The notes below the pieces were generated by a model. That model was given only the letters and a program-made list of their open reading frames with translations, searched no databases and was not told the DNA's origin. DNA of 8,027 bases from an uncultured Acidimicrobiia bacterium (GTDB taxonomy: Bacteria > Actinomycetota > Acidimicrobiia > Spongiisociales > UBA5794), in contig CAJWGC010000048.1 in assembly GCA_913031525.1 (NCBI GenBank), forward strand, positions 1 to 8,027, in the 5' to 3' direction. Position 1 is the first letter of the stretch; each line of letters opens with the position of its first letter. This document shows, one piece after another, positions 6,406 to 8,027 of this stretch. Made by a program: the position numbers and the translations under genes.

Positions 6406-7743
6406 ATGGAGCTTGATTCGATTTTCAAGTCTTATGACATTCGGGGGCTGGTTCCTTCTCAGTTCGATGAGGAAGTCGCGACGCTCATCGGAGCGGCATT
6501 TGCTGACTTTTCTGATGTGCCGGAATTAGCAGTCGGTCGTGACTGCCGAGAGTCCTCACCGAGTCTGGCTGCGGCATTTTCGGCTGGTGTTACCTCGCGC
6601 GGCACAAACGTGAGGGATTTGGGAATAACCACTACAGACATGGTTTCTTTCGCTGCCGGGTTTCTTGATATGCCTGGTGCCATGATCACTGCGTCGCATA
6701 ACCCAAAGAGTTACAACGGCATCAAGCTTTGTTTGGCTGGCGCCGCGCCCGTGGGCATCGACACTGGATTGACTGATATTAAGGCTATGGCATCATCTGG
6801 TCTGACCGATTCGTTACTTACTGGTGAAATCTTCGAGAGAGCTCTGCTTGATGAGTATCTCGAACACATGCTCGGTATCGTTGATCCCTCTGCTCTGAAT
6901 TCGTTACGAGTTGTTGTCGACGGCGGAAACGGAGTAGCAGGAGTTGTCGTTCCGTCTCTGTTCGATCGTCTTCCTGCTGAACTCGTCGGGCTCTATTTAG
7001 AGCCCGACGGTACGTTTCCTAATCATCATCCGGATCCACTTCGACCCGAGAATCTTCTAGACCTTAAGGAAAAGGTACGTCGGGTTAACGCTGACATCGG
7101 CGTCGCTTTCGATGGAGATGCCGATAGAATCGTCATAGTCGACGATGAGGGTAGGTCTCTTTCAGGGAGCGCTGTCACTGCTATTGCTGCCAGGTGGTTC
7201 TTGAGCCGAAACCTCGGAGCGTCAATCGTCCACAATCTCATTTGTTCTAAAGCTGTACCGGAGATTGTCACGGCTTCGGGTGGAGTCCCCGTGAGGACAC
7301 GAGTTGGTCACTCGTATATCAAAGCTGTCATGGCAGAGACCGATGCTGTATTTGGTGGCGAGCACTCGGGTCACTACTACTTCAGAGAGAATTACCGAGC
7401 TGATTCTGGCATCCTTGCGATGCTCATACTGTTGCTAGTCCTTTCCGAGGATGGGAGAAAGCTCTCTGTATTACGGAGAGAATTCGAGCCTTACGCTCAA
7501 TCTGGTGAGGTCAACTTCCGAGTTGATGATCCGGAAGCTGTCGTTGCCGCGATCGCGGGAGAGTTTCCTGACGCAGATATTGATTATCTAGACGGGATTA
7601 CGGTAGATCTCGGAACGTCATGGTTTAATCTTCGGTCTTCCAATACCGAGCCGGCGCTACGTCTGAATGCCGAAGCTCCTGATCATCAGTTGGTTGACGA
7701 TCTAGTGGCTCAGGTGGGAAAATTAATCGGAGAGGCGGTATGA
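6406..7743 (+). CDS. manB: Phosphomannomutase/phosphoglucomutase
   Basis: 445 residues from ATG 6406, a normal length for a bacterial alpha-D-phosphohexomutase. All key motifs are intact: ITASHNP around residues 94-100 with the phosphoryl-carrying serine at 97, the metal-binding DGDADR at 236-241, the sugar-binding GGEHSGH at 317-323, and the phosphate-binding RSSNTEP at 410-416. It interconverts mannose-6-phosphate and mannose-1-phosphate (and often the glucose forms), feeding GDP-mannose synthesis in the cytoplasm. The motif set does not separate mannose from glucose specificity; manB is favoured because in actinobacteria this gene is commonly followed by a Trm112-like gene, as here. A TTG at 6400 would add two residues but falls upstream of the predicted transcript start. 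The gene is divergent from the GT2 gene and its stop overlaps the next start (ATGA). Confidence 0.92.
   Translation: MELDSIFKSYDIRGLVPSQFDEEVATLIGAAFADFSDVPELAVGRDCRESSPSLAAAFSAGVTSRGTNVRDLGITTTDMVSFAAGFLDMPGAMITASHNPKSYNGIKLCLAGAAPVGIDTGLTDIKAMASSGLTDSLLTGEIFERALLDEYLEHMLGIVDPSALNSLRVVVDGGNGVAGVVVPSLFDRLPAELVGLYLEPDGTFPNHHPDPLRPENLLDLKEKVRRVNADIGVAFDGDADRIVIVDDEGRSLSGSAVTAIAARWFLSRNLGASIVHNLICSKAVPEIVTASGGVPVRTRVGHSYIKAVMAETDAVFGGEHSGHYYFRENYRADSGILAMLILLLVLSEDGRKLSVLRREFEPYAQSGEVNFRVDDPEAVVAAIAGEFPDADIDYLDGITVDLGTSWFNLRSSNTEPALRLNAEAPDHQLVDDLVAQVGKLIGEAV
7729..7735 (+). promoter_or_regulatory. Shine-Dalgarno sequence for the Trm112-like gene
   Basis: GGAGAGG ends 4 nt before ATG 7740, inside the last codons of manB. 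It supports independent re-initiation at the overlapping start. Confidence 0.55.
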
Positions 7744-7928
7744 ACACGAGTCGACTTCTTCCAATCGGGTTGCTCGACATTATGCAGTGTCCGAGCGATG
7801 CTGGGGCGCTCAGTGAAGACGAGGAAGCTTCCCAGCTGGTATGCGACACTTGCCACTACCGTTATCGAGTAGAGGATGGCATTCCGATCATGATGCTTGA
7901 GGAGGCGATTGCTGCCGAAAGCGACTGA
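7740..7928 (+). CDS. Trm112-like small zinc-binding protein
   Basis: 62 residues. The sequence LLDIMQCPSD (11-20), then VCDTCHYRYRV (34-44) and DGIPIMM (46-52) is the standard pattern of Trm112/UPF0434 (YcaR-like) proteins. Cysteines are C17, C35 and C38; the position of the usual fourth Cys (CPxC) is Asp20, a variation I recall as common in the actinobacterial copies next to manB. Eukaryotic Trm112 activates methyltransferases; the role of the bacterial mannose-locus form is not established. The ATG overlaps the manB stop by ATGA and is preceded by GGAGAGG, so the two are an operon. A phosphosugar isomerase gene often follows in related loci, but none is evident in the remaining 99 bases. 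Confidence 0.87.
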   Translation: MNTSRLLPIGLLDIMQCPSDAGALSEDEEASQLVCDTCHYRYRVEDGIPIMMLEEAIAAESD

Positions 7929-8020
7929 TCTACACCATCGGTTCCTTTTTCCTGGCTACGCTCGACACCTCTTCGTTTCTGTTAGCCAAGGCAAACAATT
8001 CTTGAGGTTCGAAAGGAAAC

Positions 8021-8027
8021 ATGCACT
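8021..8027 (+). CDS. Possible start of the next gene (cut by the window edge)
   Basis: ATG 8021 follows AAGGA (8013-8017) with a short 3-nt spacer, and an in-frame stop at 8003-8005 sets the upstream limit. Only two codons are visible, so the product cannot be named. The preceding stretch 7929-8020 shows no other supported gene, hairpin terminator or repeat. Confidence 0.28.

Noticed and set aside
7931..8002. Reading frame giving LDTSSFLLAKAN, faintly like the N-terminus of phosphosugar isomerases (SIS family) that often follow manB-Trm112
   Set aside because: The frame has no ATG, GTG or TTG start after the previous in-frame stop and ends at TGA 8003-8005. It would need a frameshift or sequence error to be a gene; the resemblance is too short to claim.

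Overview
The window looks like chromosomal DNA from an actinobacterium. This rests on gene content: a DUF5719-type exported protein beside the C-terminus of a large membrane glycosyltransferase, and a manB-Trm112 pair, both familiar from actinobacterial mannose and cell-envelope loci. By eye the base composition is only moderately GC-rich, which would suit an uncultivated, possibly aquatic, acidimicrobiia-like lineage better than a high-GC soil actinomycete. That placement is inference. No tRNA, rRNA, CRISPR array, insertion sequence or phage gene was seen, and coding density is very high.

Left part (1-5651, plus strand): a tightly packed gene run, mostly with overlapping starts and stops. 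In order it holds the C-terminus of a large membrane glycosyltransferase-like protein (1-471), an exported DUF5719-like protein (468-1865), a membrane-anchored thioredoxin-like protein with a CANC motif (1858-2238), a small DUF6788-like protein with a Cys-rich centre (2332-2676), a small zinc-ribbon protein (2669-2875), a large multi-pass GT-C/PTPS-related-like protein (2884-5151), and a GtrA-family four-helix membrane protein (5148-5651).

Middle (5604-6335, minus strand): a dolichyl-phosphate-mannose-synthase-like GT2 enzyme that converges on gtrA, the two coding regions overlapping by 48 bp at their 3' ends.

Right part (6406-7928, plus strand): a phosphomannomutase/phosphoglucomutase, translationally coupled to a Trm112-like small protein, then about 90 bp without a convincing gene and a weak candidate start at the window edge.

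How the genes may work together: the mutase makes mannose-1-phosphate (or glucose-1-phosphate) for the nucleotide sugar. The GT2 enzyme would load the sugar on polyprenyl phosphate, GtrA would help move the lipid-linked sugar across the membrane, and the GT-C-like protein would transfer it to an envelope acceptor. The GT2 and mutase genes diverge from a 70-bp gap that carries a near-perfect inverted repeat. Each arm contains a TAGACT -10-like box exactly 9 nt from its ATG, and neither ATG has a Shine-Dalgarno sequence. This suggests a mirrored, near-leaderless bidirectional promoter that co-expresses donor supply and donor loading. It is the most striking non-coding signal in the window.
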